Assembly (NCBI GenBank): GCA_003339415.1
Contig: PDHQ01000003.1
Coordinates: forward strand, 372,001 to 436,000
DNA length: 64,000 bases
Source: Ophiocordyceps camponoti-saundersi (nom. inval.)
Taxonomy: Eukaryota; Ascomycota; Sordariomycetes; Hypocreales; Ophiocordycipitaceae
Reading direction: 5' to 3'
The position numbers and the translations under genes are program-made. Shown here one piece after another: positions 10,739-25,600 of this stretch (the first letter of the stretch is position 1; each line of letters opens with the position of its first letter). The notes under the pieces were generated by a model. The model was not told where the DNA came from. It did no database searches and saw only the letters and a program-made list of their open reading frames with translations.

Positions 10739-11455
10739 ATGGACCCGGCTCGGGGCTCAAAAAGGAACATGCCTCCTCCCAACGACTCTCCCGAGCAGCT
10801 CCTCGACGTCTTCAAGGCAGCCGCCCTGTCCGTCACCAAGCTGTACAAAACATCCGCTCTAGCCGAGTCGAGAGCTCGGTCCGAAGGTTATCAAGAGTGT
10901 CTGCAAGACATTCTGATGCTTCTCGACAGGGAAAACCTAGGGCTGAGAGACGGCGAAGGTTGGACGGTCAGGGCCTGGGCCACGGAACGACTCGACGGTC
11001 GTGACACGACACTGCTACAAGCCACCGAGAGCGAAGACGAAGTGGAACGCAGCGACCGAACGACATCGCCAGAGCTTCCGAGAACGAGCACCGAACCTCA
11101 ACCGCCTGCTCAGAGGCCCGCAGAGCCGCCGGCTGCAAGTGTCGTGGCCATTCCCGAAGAGCCGGCGCGGATAGTCGTGCCGACGCAAGATACCTTTACC
11201 TTTCAGTCGACTCACCCATACCCCAACATAGCCACCCTGGATCTGTCTGACAGTCGGCTTGACCTTCCCCCTTTACAGACGCAGCGGAACTCCAAGACAC
11301 GCATGAGCGGTTCGAAGTTCGGCTCGCGGACGTCGGGTCATCTTGGGAGAGGAGCCGGGACTAAGCGGCGGTGGGACCTCAACGATTTCTTCGGCGGCTG
11401 CTTCAATAGCAAAGATTCTTCGGGAAGCGGCGGCAAGCGAAGTCGTCACGCGTGA
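10739..11455 (+). CDS. HAPSTR1/TAPR1-like nuclear stress-response protein (DUF4588-like)
   Basis: Single-exon, 238 aa. Residues 17-60 (SPEQLLDVFKAAALSVTKLYK onward, then GYQECLQDILMLLD) form a helical region widely conserved in ascomycetes. It resembles the core of animal HAPSTR1 (C16orf72/TAPR1), where an A-x-AVTxLYK helix is followed by GYQ and a second helix. After an acidic, Pro-rich linker, the C-terminus has RRWDLNDFF and a basic end (KRSRHA), matching the DLNxF and terminal NLS arrangement of HAPSTR1. In animals HAPSTR1 partners the HECT ligase HUWE1 and buffers stress signalling. The homology is my inference from pattern memory. Met11 is an alternative start. Confidence 0.72.
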   Translation: MDPARGSKRNMPPPNDSPEQLLDVFKAAALSVTKLYKTSALAESRARSEGYQECLQDILMLLDRENLGLRDGEGWTVRAWATERLDGRDTTLLQATESEDEVERSDRTTSPELPRTSTEPQPPAQRPAEPPAASVVAIPEEPARIVVPTQDTFTFQSTHPYPNIATLDLSDSRLDLPPLQTQRNSKTRMSGSKFGSRTSGHLGRGAGTKRRWDLNDFFGGCFNSKDSSGSGGKRSRHA

Positions 11456-11993
11456 TGGATGCCTCTGGCTGTGGAGTGCCAACCGGAGAGAAGGGACTTT
11501 TGCGAATCAGCGTCCGCTACAATATTTTCTACGTCTAGACCGTCGGTTAGAGCACAGCACGAGCTATGCTTGGGATGTGCTGGATTGGGGGGGTGGGCAT
11601 TGGGTGGCGTTTTTCAGCGGAGATGTCATGAGCGTGTTGCATTCCGGGACATGTCAGAGATGAAGCTCCTCAAGCCACGTCTTCGGATACTGGGACTTCT
11701 TGGTTACGATGACATCTCGACAATTTTAATCTCCAAGCCCTACTTCCTTTGTGCCTGCTTTGGGGTGGGTACTGGGGGATGATGAGCAGTGTTCGTCAAT
11801 ACTTACGTGTTTATATTATACGGTATCCCGCCAACACATCCTGCCTCCCCTCGTGAAGACTGTATAAAGTTTCCTGCTCAAGCGACGCCCCTGTGTATGC
11901 TTGTGAGCGAACATGGAGCCAATCTCCCGTAGGCTCAAGGCAGGGCCCTACACGGACGAGTGGATTCGCGGCATCTGACCAAGTTGGGCTCGC
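11456..11993. other. convergent intergenic region
   Basis: The 3' regions of two convergent genes. The overlapping short frames at 11343-11782 are continuations or shadows and have no recognisable product. Confidence 0.55.
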
Positions 11994-12690
11994 CTAAGGA
12001 CTAGAACGGTCTACAGAGTCCAGGCCTAGCTGGGCCCGTAACTGCTTGTTCTCGTCTTCAATCGCCTCCATCTGGTGTTCCAGCAAGTCTATTCTTTCGG
12101 TCGCCCCCAAGACGACTTCCTCAGACAGCTTTGCAAGACGCCACAGACGGAGGACGACAACGAGGGAGCCGATGGAGCCGATGACGCCGCGGAGGCCGAC
12201 GTCGACGATGAAGCTGATGACGATGACGATGGCGTCGAAGAGATGGAACCAGGAGCAGAGATATCTTTACGGGCCAAAGTCAGCGCGATATTCCGGGGTA
12301 AAAGGCGGTATAAGCGTGAGAATACCCGAAGCCATAGACGACTAAGCAGGCGGCGAGCTCGACCATGAACAGACAGCTGATGACGAGGCCAACGGTGCCC
12401 AGGACAGAAATGACGATCACCACCCAGGGCTCACGGCTCTGGTGCGTCTCGCAGGCGATGAGCCGAATGAAGACTTCGACAAGCAGGGCGAAGACGTCGA
12501 GGCCGACAATGGCCATGATGGCATAGTGCTTGCGGCGCGACGCGAGGGCCCTCCCGGCAACATCGCGCATATGCTCGAGGCGTGGTCGCAGGCCCGAGGC
12601 CGGCGACGACGAAGACAAGGACGACGAGGCATCGGAGCGGCGACTGTGGGACGACAGCAGGGGCGCCGAAGCGGAGCCGAGATCGGGCAT
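11994..12690 (-). CDS. HV1: voltage-gated proton channel, Hv1 type
   Basis: Model complement(join(11994..12264,12326..12690)), 211 aa, one 61-nt intron. A Ser-rich cytoplasmic N-terminus (1-50) precedes a single four-helix voltage-sensor domain with no pore. S1 has GLDVFALLVEV with Asp65, the position of the proton-selectivity Asp of human Hv1 (D112). S2 contains Glu111. S3 has LFDAIVIVISFIVDV with Asp132 and Asp143. S4 has VVVLRLWRLAKL with Arg161, Arg164 and Lys167, two Arg plus one Lys instead of three Arg. Residues 170-202 form a Leu/Glu-rich coiled coil like the dimerising tail of animal Hv1. It should extrude protons across the plasma membrane on depolarisation. The start was chosen at Met-Pro-Asp-Leu; longer in-frame upstream sequence looks like leader. 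Confidence 0.9.
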
Positions 12691-13864
12691 GGTGAGTCGC
12701 TTAGACTTTGAGGCTGGCGATGACTGCCATAAAGGAGTGAGAGCAAAAGAGTAGCTATGTAAGAGGGAGAAAGAGAGAGACAAGAAGGTGAAGAAGGCCT
12801 TCTCTATCAGGGACCTTCGGGTCGGACGGAGGAGGCCATAGATTCGTCCCGAACTTGGCTTTCCCTTCCTTTTCTTCTCCACACTCGTCAGCCGTGCGCC
12901 GGATATCGGTTTGAGTAGAGATTCAGTTGCTGGGCAAAGGCAGCCCCCCTGTCGTCTGTTCGTGCTATTATGACGTAGCGATTTTGCGTCGCGTGCGAGA
13001 GCTCCGAGATCCGGCCCCACTTCGCCGTCTAGGTTGTCCGAGGGCCGCCGACTGACGGCTCAGCCACGGTTCGGTCTGGCCAGCTTCGAGCCGGTAAGTT
13101 GCCGGGAGTTTTACATACATACATACACGTATGTATGTACGCATACATACATACTACACAATGAATGATCTTTGGTGCGAGAAAGGGGGAGAGAGTTCAT
13201 TCTTCTAATACATGCATGTTTGCATCATCTTTTCCGTCGCCTCTGACATCTTCTCAGCTCGATGATGCTCATGCAGATGCTTTTCCTCGTCTGTTGCCAA
13301 GCGTCACTTGTCCTTTCAGGTGTGTAGGGCGGAGGCCAACTTAAATACCCATATGTTTTTACCTTGCTCATCATTGCAGATTTCACCCACTTATGTAGGT
13401 ATGTATTTACGCACCAGCAGCCATTTTCGTCTGCCTCATCCCAATCTCCTGGTCTTGTCGCTCATCAGCTTTCAGCTTTCGACAGCCTGCAGACGGTCAT
13501 GTCCGTTATCTTCTTGCACCTAATCATCGACCTCCTCGATCTCCTGCTTCAAAAGCCCTTTCACAAATAACTACAGGCATTCTCTGGGACAGAACAATGC
13601 CTTAATCCCTAGGCAGACTTGACACATGTCCAGGAGGGGGGGCAGACCGCTCGCTTTCAGCACACCATGAACGCCTGAAAGGGACTAGGTTTCGACCCAT
13701 TGCAGCATATGCAGCCTCGGACAACATGATGAGAAGTCCCTGCCTTGACAAAAAGATCGCTGCTGCCTCAGACTCGAGGAAGGTCGTCTATCTAGTCCTT
13801 TTGCTCATGATGACCTTTTCTCTTTCTGGCCTTTTTCCTGCCCAACAGCAGATTACATGCAGAT

Positions 13865-13907
<43 letters not shown>

Positions 13908-14698
13908 GGAGGAGGGAGATGGCAGCGTCAACAAACTTGCGCGTTGCGCCGATAAATACCTAGACCTGTCATGACCCTGACCGGTTTACTCCTGGCGGAG
14001 AATAGAGAGTACGAGAGCTTTTGCATGCCTTGGCGGGAGACGTGGGTGACAAAAAGGCAAAGTCCACATGATTGGTCTACTGAACTAGCATACATAGGTA
14101 GCTGAAAGGCAAGAGATCCAGGGGAGTATTTCGCGACTACGGGGACAGACCGCTAGAAACAGACTCATGATTCAGTGACGTGTCGTCCGTCTTACAACGC
14201 GGATGCACCCAAGAAGCCAAAGATTGATAACCCTAACCCTTCGGTAGATCTTCGGCATCCCGCGAGCCTCACCTCGGAGCCTGCAGCTTTGTTCGACTCT
14301 TTCTTTGAATACAAACTGATCATCACGGCCAACCTATCAAACCACGGTTTGGCCTCTGCCGCTCCTCGCCTCGCCAGGAGATTCCGTCGCCCACTTGAAG
14401 CACCGTCACCCGTCTTTACCTTCCGGGGTCGTGAGTCGACCCTTGACACATGCAATTTTCTTCCCTGCGCGGATGCAGTTTCGCCAGGCAACACTCGCGG
14501 CGCCCAGCCCTGCATCCTGCCGCCTATTCCTTAGCATGGCCGCTGACACGTCGCGAATTCAGATCTGCAGCCTTCCTTCTTGCTGCTTACGCGAGTCCCA
14601 AAGAACGCTTTGGGAGAGAGGAAGAAGAAGACGTCAGTGAAAGGGGGAGGAAAAAAAAACGCTTCGCCTACCGTGCATAGGAAAGAAAAAAAGACGCC
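12691..14698. other. 2-kb divergent intergenic region
   Basis: No supported gene. It holds CATA/GTAT repeats near 13114-13155, an AG microsatellite at about 13866-13906, and two adjacent CCCTAA-type units (AACCCTAACCC) at about 14229-14239, a telomere-like telo-box sometimes seen upstream of translation and RNA-processing genes. Frames such as 14175-14534 lack any domain. Confidence 0.5.
13866..13906. repeat. AG dinucleotide microsatellite
   Basis: About 20 uninterrupted AG units in the intergenic DNA before PAB2. Confidence 0.85.
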
Positions 14699-15405
14699 AT
14701 GTCGGCCGCCGCGAATCCTGAAGATAAACCCACAACAGGGGGCGAGCGAGAGCAAGATCACGACATTGCGGCGAGCGAGGAGGTGGGTTGGGAAGCGTCA
14801 AGAGGCGGAACCGTCCCGAGGAGACTGACACGGCGGCGTTAGGAAGAGATCACGGCTATGAAGCGCCGTGTGGCAGAGATGGAAGAGGAGGCCAAGAAGC
14901 TTCGTGAGATGCAGGCCACCTTGGAACAGCAGTCGGCCGATCTCGCCGACGACAAGGAGTCGGTCGATGCACGCAGCATCTTTGTCGGCAATGTCGACTA
15001 CTCGGCCTCGCCCGAGGAGATCCAGGCGCATTTCCAGAGCTGCGGCTCCATCAATCGCGTCACCATACTCCTCGACAAGTTTACCGGACAGCCCAAGGGG
15101 TGAGCATGTCTGTTCACTTATCGCTCCTCGCCAGCTAACCAAATTTTTGTCTCATTAGCTACGCATATGTTGAATTTAAGGAACCCAGCTTGGTGCCGCA
15201 GGCTTTGGTGCTGAACGAGAGCGTCTTTAAGGGACGCAACATCAAGGTGACGCCGAAGCGCACTAACATCCCCGGAATGAGCCGAGGACGAGGCCGTGGC
15301 GGTTTCCGCGGCGGAAGAGGCTTTTACAATCGCGGAGGAGGCTTTCCAAGGGGAGGATATCGTGGGGGCTACCGGGGCCGTGCTCGGGGTTACACCCCCT
15401 ACTAG
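14699..15405 (+). CDS. PAB2: nuclear poly(A)-binding protein, Pab2/PABPN1 type
   Basis: Model join(14699..14782,14843..15099,15159..15405), 195 aa; all phases close. Order of parts: a short acidic N-terminus, a coiled coil (about 30-65, [20 protein letters not shown]), one RRM (about 72-148) with RNP2 SIFVGNVDY and RNP1 GYAYVEF, and an Arg/Gly-rich tail with many RGG-like units ending in RARGYTPY. This is the exact architecture of PABPN1 and fission yeast Pab2, which bind nascent poly(A) tails and act in polyadenylation and nuclear RNA decay; the tail is the usual site of arginine methylation. An intron splits the RRM just before RNP1, at Gly. Confidence 0.93.
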
Positions 15406-16664
15406 GAACCAGGAGGTGCACCGCTAAGCACGGAACCTCACGAGCAGTCATTTGCTGACTCTTCCTACAGCCCCGACGCATGAATTGACGGCGTGGGGCG
15501 GGGAAGAGGAGAAGAAAAGGAAGAAAAACAGGAGAGGAGCGAAGAGGGGGGAGCGTGTCGGGACGGTGGAGCGCAGCTTCGAATCTGTACGGGCGAGCCG
15601 TCGTCCTTGGATGTGGATTTTGTTTCTTCATCCCCGCGGCACCGGGAAAAGATGATGCTGGACGGGAGACGCCGTGGCCAAGATCAAGTATACCACTACG
15701 CGAAAGGGGAGGCAGTATTCGGCGTTCAGGTCTGGAATAGGAATCCCACATGGCACTCAGGCGAGGATATGTAGGAGGAGAGATGATTGTGTGTAGCCTG
15801 TAGGAAGGTTAGGGAGGTAGGTAGGTAGGTAGGTAGTAGGTAGGCCAGCCAAAAGAGATGTCAGTTGCGACGTCATCTCGCTCAGTCTCGGGAACGGGTA
15901 GAGTTGGGGTTTCTTTTCATTTTGAGTTTGACTGGGAAAACCTTTTTAAACTCCCTCTAGACGTTGCCGAAGCTACCGTTTTCTTTGCTGCCTCCAATTT
16001 CTTCTCCCCAAGCGCGGGAGCATCGGCAGCCAACGTTGTTGGAGAGTAGGTGGTAGGTAAGGAAGCAGGCATCGTCCTTCTTGCATGCAGAGGAAGAGGA
16101 GGGAAAAGGGGGGAGAGGGTTGCAAGGGGGCGGGCAAAAAAGAAACAGCTATTTTTTCTAACTCGCCAAAGGAAAAAAAAATCCTCAAATGCAGGACAGA
16201 AATCCTCAATCCATCCATCCATCGCGTGATACTGCATCTGTTGCAGTAACTGTATTCGTCTGAAGATACACCTAGATAGGCGGCTACTTCGTTTCACACT
16301 GTTTTAGCCCGCGCAAGGCAAGGTACTCGCGTAAGACCGGTCCACGGATGATGGGGCATGGACGGCCCCGCCGTCGCTCGTCACGTGCCTGGCCTATCGT
16401 CGCCGCCTCGCCCTGCGAGGGAGCGGGGAGTCCTGGCACGTCGGCGCTTCTGCACAGCCTCACCTTCACGGGCCATTTTCCCCTCCTCTTCAACTATCTT
16501 ACCTGCCTATCTACGCCTGCTGTCTATTGCTTGCCAATAGGGTCTTTTTTTTTTCTTTCGCCTCGTCGAATCTCGACGCCGTCTCTTTTTCACTTACTGC
16601 ACGCTCGGCGCTTCTTCCCTGCCTCTCCCCTTTGTTCCTCAACCCGCCAACCACCCACACACAC

Positions 16665-16736
<72 letters not shown>

Positions 16737-16843
16737 TCTTCCCCCCCCCCCCCCCCTGACGAGCGTCGTCGTCGGCATCTTCGGCTGTCCGCCGGTCGAC
16801 TGCTCGAGAGACAATTCTCTCAACAGCTGTCGGCGTCGTCAAT
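15406..16843. other. intergenic region with poly-C run before RSP5
   Basis: No supported gene. GGTA repeats at about 15817-15843. A 68-base C run at 16666-16733 and a 16-base C run at 16741-16756 lie about 90 bases upstream of the RSP5 ATG; poly-Pro or poly-Gly frames through them are artefacts. The pure C run may itself be an assembly or base-calling artefact. Confidence 0.55.
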
Positions 16844-19801
<2,958 letters not shown>

Positions 19802-20819
19802 ACGTGCTTTATTCTTCTTATTCTTCTTCTTCTTTCTTTCTTTCATTTCTCACGGTGGCGAAGCTCTCCTTGGCATGATGTGTTTCTCTGCGGCCCTCGG
19901 CTTGCCTTCATCCTTTTTTGTTTTCCTTTTACAATTTTCATATTCAGTCCCTGTCGCACTCTTACACTCCCCTTTCTCGCATGTCCACACGCTCTGTCTG
20001 TAACGCTCAAGTTGAGGCTCGCGCTCTTTGTATTGGGTACATTTCATTTTGCTTGGAGAGACGCGGGAGCTTTCTGGTTGTTTGGCGCTGGCCGGTCAGG
20101 TTATTTGTCGATGCGAAGCGTCCTTGCTTCTCTCGATAAAGAGGGGGGGGGAAGGGAGAAAACGGACGGATTCTCCGAAGGCCAAGACGCGCGTGCGGTC
20201 ACCAAAATTGACGCCGGCTCCCACGCGGCGAGGCAGCCAGGACATTATCATCATCGCATGTCGGCATAAAAGAAGTATTGTATTAGGTGGATCACGAATG
20301 AAAGCGTACTGAGTATCGACAGCGGTCCTTCGTTGGTAGCGGGACAAATGGTGACGTTTGTAATTGGTGTTGATACGGCTGGCCGTGGTGTTATTTTGCG
20401 AGGAAGGGGAGTAGAGGGCTATGGAAGACTCGAGGGGGAAAGGAAACTCAAGGGAAGCAGCAGAGACATAGAAATCATCCGTCTCGACATGCGAGGATAA
20501 CGAAGTGTCGGGGCGCGCCGCATGTGTTACTCACGTCTTGTCGAGTTGTCGTCATTCAGTCATACATATCCCGTCAAAGAATTCGTGATCATTCATGCAA
20601 GTACAAAAGGGAAGAAGAACGAAAGGCAGATAGCTGCCAAGGCGTACGGTTTCGACAATGATAGGAGGTCATGTTTGATGCCTGAAAATGTACCTTGCTG
20701 TAACTTGCGCCTTTGAAACCATCCAGCACGCCTTTTGATTCCCAATTTACTTGATTTGTACGTCTCTTCCTGACAAGAGAAAGCAGAGACCATGTTTTTT
20801 TTTCCTCCTCGTCGTGGCC
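19802..20819. other. convergent intergenic region
   Basis: A 1-kb shared 3' region of RSP5 and the complex I gene. T/C-rich directly after RSP5, with no coding signal or repeat of note. Confidence 0.55.
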
Positions 20820-21573
20820 TTACCGCCTATACCACATGCGGGTGATCTTTGTGTTGCGCATTTTCCGCTGCAGCTGGAAGATGCCGTACATGAGGGCCTC
20901 GCTGGTGGGGGGGCAGCCGGGTACGTAGATGTCGACGGGGACGATGCGGTCGCAGCCGCGGACGACGCTGTAGCTGTAGTGGTAGTAGCCGCCGCCGTTG
21001 GCGCAGCTTCCCATGGAGATGACCCATCTGGGTTCGGGCATCTGGTCGTAGACCTGGCGGAGGGCTGGGGCCATCTTGTTGGTTAGGGTGCCTGCTACGA
21101 TCATCACGTCGGACTGGCGGGGGGAGGCGCGGAAGATGATGCCCAGCCGGTCTTGGTCGTAGCGGGGGGTCGAGAGGTGCATCATTTCGACGGCGCAGCA
21201 GGCTAGGCCGAAGGTCATGGGCCATAGGGAGGATTGGCGGGCCCAGTTGGTTACGGCGTCGAGGGTGGTGCTTGACGGGAGATTTTGTTAGACAGGGGTC
21301 GGTGGATTGATTGTCTTTTTTCTTTTGGAGGGGGGAAGATTTCTTTTTGTGGTTGGAGGGGAAAAGGGCTCACAGAGCGTATTGAAGTAGTCCTTTGGTT
21401 CCCTCCTCGCTTGGTAGAGGGACCTCTCGACGAGGCTTGGTCACGTCGGTGGAGGATCCGGCGTCGCGGGGCGTCAATGAGCTGGCAGCCCGTCTGGGGA
21501 TGAAGGCTGCGGGCTTGACGGCGTCGCGACGGTGTGATGGCATCATGGTCGTCTTCGTCGTCGCTATCATCAT
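20820..21573 (-). CDS. NDUFS7: NADH:ubiquinone oxidoreductase PSST subunit (NDUFS7/NuoB)
   Basis: Model complement(join(20820..21270,21374..21573)), 216 aa, one 103-nt intron. The first 55-60 residues are basic and Ser/Ala-rich, a mitochondrial presequence. The mature part contains the four cysteines that hold Fe-S cluster N2: the tandem Cys of GLACCAVE, one in [12 protein letters not shown] and one in PGCPPT. N2 is the last cluster of the matrix arm and hands electrons to ubiquinone. The subunit is nuclear-encoded here as in all fungi. The first Met directly follows a CAG acceptor-like site, so a 5' leader intron is possible; Met10 is the alternative start and gives 207 aa. Confidence 0.93.
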
Positions 21574-22654
21574 CTGCGTTGTAAGCTTGGCTGGTGGCGA
21601 AAGGCGTCAGGATGCGTCAGAGCGAAGAGGAGAGCCGATCTCACAGCGTAAGGCCACAGCGAGGGCCGGGCGCATTGATGAGAGCATGGCGGTTCGAGGA
21701 GGATTTGTCTGTAGGTGTCGTTGATTGTAGAGACGGCGATTAGTGGTGGCGATGGTTTGCTGAGGACGGGGTTCTTGGGATGAGGTTTGGGGAATTGGAG
21801 ACGCTGTGATTGGCTGCTGTTGATGAGGGAGGGAAAGGGGGGAATGCTGGTGGCGATTAGTAGCCGGAGTTGGCTCGGGTCCTACCCTAGAGAGTGAGAG
21901 CTGTCTCGCTAAATCCGCTTGAGCTGCAAGCACGGATAGGCGCGGGGGGGAGCAGTCAACGTTGAATGCCAGTGTACGGATACTACTATGTAGACATAAC
22001 TTGTATGTCGTGAGCTAGGTAATCCGTAGATCCAAGAGGCACATACATATGTACATATATAGGTGGTAATAGCGTATGTACGGCCTTATGCTAAGGCTAC
22101 AGAAACATCCTCCTCATCTGCGGAGTAGGTATATATGTATGTAATAGATCTTCCATAACAACCTGCCTCTCATCGGTAGGATTCAGGAGGTGCGGATATA
22201 GTTGAAGTTATTCCGATAGAAGAGAGAGACGACACAGTCATCGCAGTTCATCCACAGAAAAGGAAAAAATGGATCCCTCCCGGGCTTTCTTTCTTCCTTG
22301 CTTAGATGGGTCGCAGACTGCCGATACCTCAGCGGTACTTGCTACGATGGAGCGATGTGGGCTGGGGTGCAGTATCCCCACTGTACTAGCGTGGATCGCG
22401 CTAGCCCCAAACTCGGCCTCCTTCAATGGGCAGCCAGGAGATGGCCTTCGAAAAAAACATCGACCTTCGCTCATCAGAGACAGATTCGACGCCAACAGGT
22501 TCAGACACTGAGCGTTCCGTCACAGCCTCTCGGGCCAGCTCAGATCACTTATAGCCCGTCGAGCGAACGACTCTCCGCCGCTGGACGTGTCAAACGCGTC
22601 TCTTTTGACCTGCTCAAGGTCGCGTTAAGAGGCTCTTCGCGGCCGCAATCTCTC
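21574..22654. other. divergent intergenic region between NDUFS7 and ISWI
   Basis: Shared promoter region of two divergent genes. Contains CATA/TATG repeats around 22040-22140. Frames at 21607-21933 (minus) and 22269-22511 (plus) are probably leader or shadow. Confidence 0.5.
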
Positions 22655-25600
22655 ATGGCTCCACGTCCTAGGGCCAGCGGCGCCCACACCGATGCCTCCA
22701 TGTCTGATGCCCCGGATCCTCCTCCGGCGGACGACGCGGTAGGTCTTGGGCTCTGCTGCCTGTCCGCTTGTGGCGGCCCCTCGCTGATTCTTGCAGGTGG
22801 ACGAGACGCCGGAGTGCTCCGACTCAGATACTAATCCCAACACCACGGCTAGCAGCGTCGTTGGCGACTCTGTGAACGAGGGCCGCAAGCGTCGCACCGA
22901 GGCCAATCAACTGCGGAGGAGCATCTTCGGGAAAAAACATGACCGTCTCGGCGAGTCCAAGGCACGCATCAACCTATTGATGGTCCTGCGGTCGTTCGAC
23001 GCTGACGTTAGAATCGCAGGAGGACGACACTATTCGCCGCTTTAGATATCTTCTTGGTTTGACGGACCTGTTTCGACACTTTATCGAGACGAACCCTGAC
23101 CCCAAGATACGCGACATCATGGCCGAGATCGACCGCCAAAATGCGGAAGCGTCTCGAGCCAAGAAAGGCGCCGGCCGTCAAGGCGGCGCGACTAGTGAAA
23201 GGCGTCGTCGTACCGAGGCCGAGGAGGACGCCGAGCTGCTCAAGGACGAGAAGAGCGGAGGCTCTGCTGATACTGTCTTCCGAGAGTCACCCGCCTTCAT
23301 CCAGGGGACCATGAGAGACTACCAGATCGCCGGCCTGAACTGGCTCATTTCACTGCACGAGAATGGCATTTCGGGAATTCTCGCCGACGAGATGGGGCTC
23401 GGAAAGACGCTTCAGACCATCTCGTTCCTGGGCTACCTCCGACACATCGCCGGCATCACCGGGCCTCATCTCATCACTGTACCCAAGTCCACGCTGGACA
23501 ATTGGCAGCGCGAGTTTGCCAGGTGGACGCCCGAGGTCAATGTTTTGGTCCTCCAGGGAGCCAAGGACGAACGGCACAACCTTATTAATGAGCGTCTCGT
23601 GGACGAAAAGTTTGACGTTTGCATCACCAGCTACGAGATGATTCTGCGCGAGAAGTCGCACCTCAAGAAGTTCGCATGGGAGTACATTATAATTGACGAG
23701 GTAAGGAACTATCACCGAGACGCAGTCCGCGAGGCTGTCCATTGACGCCGCGAGTGTAGGCCCACCGCATCAAAAACGAGGAATCCTCGCTTTCACAGGT
23801 CATCCGTCTTTTCTCATCGCGAAACCGACTCCTGATCACCGGCACGCCGCTGCAGAATAACCTCCATGAGCTGTGGGCTCTCCTCAACTTCCTCTTGCCC
23901 GATGTCTTTGGCGATGCAGAGGCCTTTGATCAGTGGTTCTCTGGTCAGGACCGAGACCAGGACACCGTGGTCCAGCAGCTCCACCGCGTGCTGCGACCGT
24001 TTCTGCTGCGACGAGTCAAAAGCGACGTTGAAAAGAGTCTTCTTCCCAAAAAGGAGGTGAATCTTTACCTGGGAATGTCCGATATGCAGGTCAAGTGGTA
24101 TCAGAAGATATTGGAGAAGGACATCGACGCCGTCAATGGCGCTGGCGGGAAACGCGAGTCTAAGACGAGGCTGCTTAACATCGTGATGCAGCTGCGCAAG
24201 TGCTGTAACCACCCCTACCTCTTCGAAGGCGCCGAGCCGGGACCCCCGTACACGACCGACGAGCACCTCGTGTACAACGCCGGCAAGATGGTCGTTCTCG
24301 ACAAGCTGCTGGCAAGGCTACAGGCGCAGGGAAGCAGGGTCCTCATCTTCTCACAGATGAGCAGACTGCTGGACATTCTCGAGGATTACTGCGTCTTCCG
24401 ACAATACAAGTACTGCCGGATCGATGGCGGCACGGCCCACGAGGACCGCATCGCCGCCATCGACGAATACAACAAGCCTGGGTCGGACCGCTTCATCTTC
24501 CTGCTCACGACTCGGGCCGGCGGTCTTGGCATCAATCTGACGACGGCTGACATCGTCATCTTGTACGACAGCGATTGGAACCCGCAGGCCGACCTTCAGG
24601 CGCAGGATCGTGCCCACCGTATAGGACAGACGAAGCAGGTGGTGGTGTACCGGTTTGTGACCGACAACGCCATCGAGGAGAAGGTCCTGGAACGGGCAGC
24701 GCAGAAGCTTCGGCTCGACCAGCTGGTCATCCAGCAGGGTCGAGCGCAGATCGCCGCCAAGGCCGCCGCCAACAAGGACGAGCTCCTTTCCATGATCCAA
24801 CACGGGGCCGAGAAGGTGTTCCAGTCCAAGGTGGGCGCGGGCAGCGCGGGCAGCAACGGCTCGGGACTCGACGATTGCGACATTGACGAGATCCTGTCCC
24901 GAGGCGAGAACCGCACCAAGGAGCTTAACTGCAAGTACGAAAAGCTGGGCATCGACGACTTGCAAAAGTTTACGTCCGAGTCGGCGTACGAATGGAATGG
25001 CGAGAACTTTGCCAACGTCAAGAAGGACATCAGTTTGAACTGGATCAACCCGGCCAAGCGCGAGCGCAAGGAGCAATCGTATTCGATGGACAAGTACTTT
25101 AGACAGGCCATGTTTCCCAACCCGAAGGCCGACGCCAAGCCCAAAGCTCCCCGAGCGCCGCGCCAGGTGCCGGTGCACGACTACCAGTTCTATCCTGAGC
25201 GCTTGAAATATCTCCAGGAAAGAGAAACGGCTTATTATAGGAAGGAGATCGGGTATAAGATCCCCCTCCCTGACGGAAACGATGAGAGCCTGTCGGACCG
25301 CGAGGCCACGCGAGCAGACGAGCAGAAGGAGATCGACAACTCGACCCCACTGACGGAAGAGGAGCGGCTCGAGAAGGAGGAGCTTTCCAACGAAGGCTTC
25401 AGCCACTGGAACAAGCGCGACTTTCAGCAGTTCATCAACGGATCGGGCAAATACGGACGCACGGCGTACGCGGGCATCGCGCAAGAGGTCGACAGCAAAA
25501 CGCCGAGCGAGATCAAGGAGTATGCCAAGGTGTTTTGGCAGCGATACGAGGAGATTGCCGACTGGGCCAAGTATCTCAAGGTTATTGAGGACGGCGAGGA

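Noticed and set aside
20827..21225. Second 132-aa minus-strand frame over the complex I gene
   Set aside because: Shifted-frame shadow; the Fe-S cysteines are in the other frame.
21607..21933. Minus-strand frame before NDUFS7 considered as its first exon
   Set aside because: Its possible donor is in a phase that would give an acidic sequence instead of a presequence; it is more likely leader.
24351..25484. 377-aa open frame antisense to ISWI
   Set aside because: Shadow of the helicase and HAND regions; no domain of its own.
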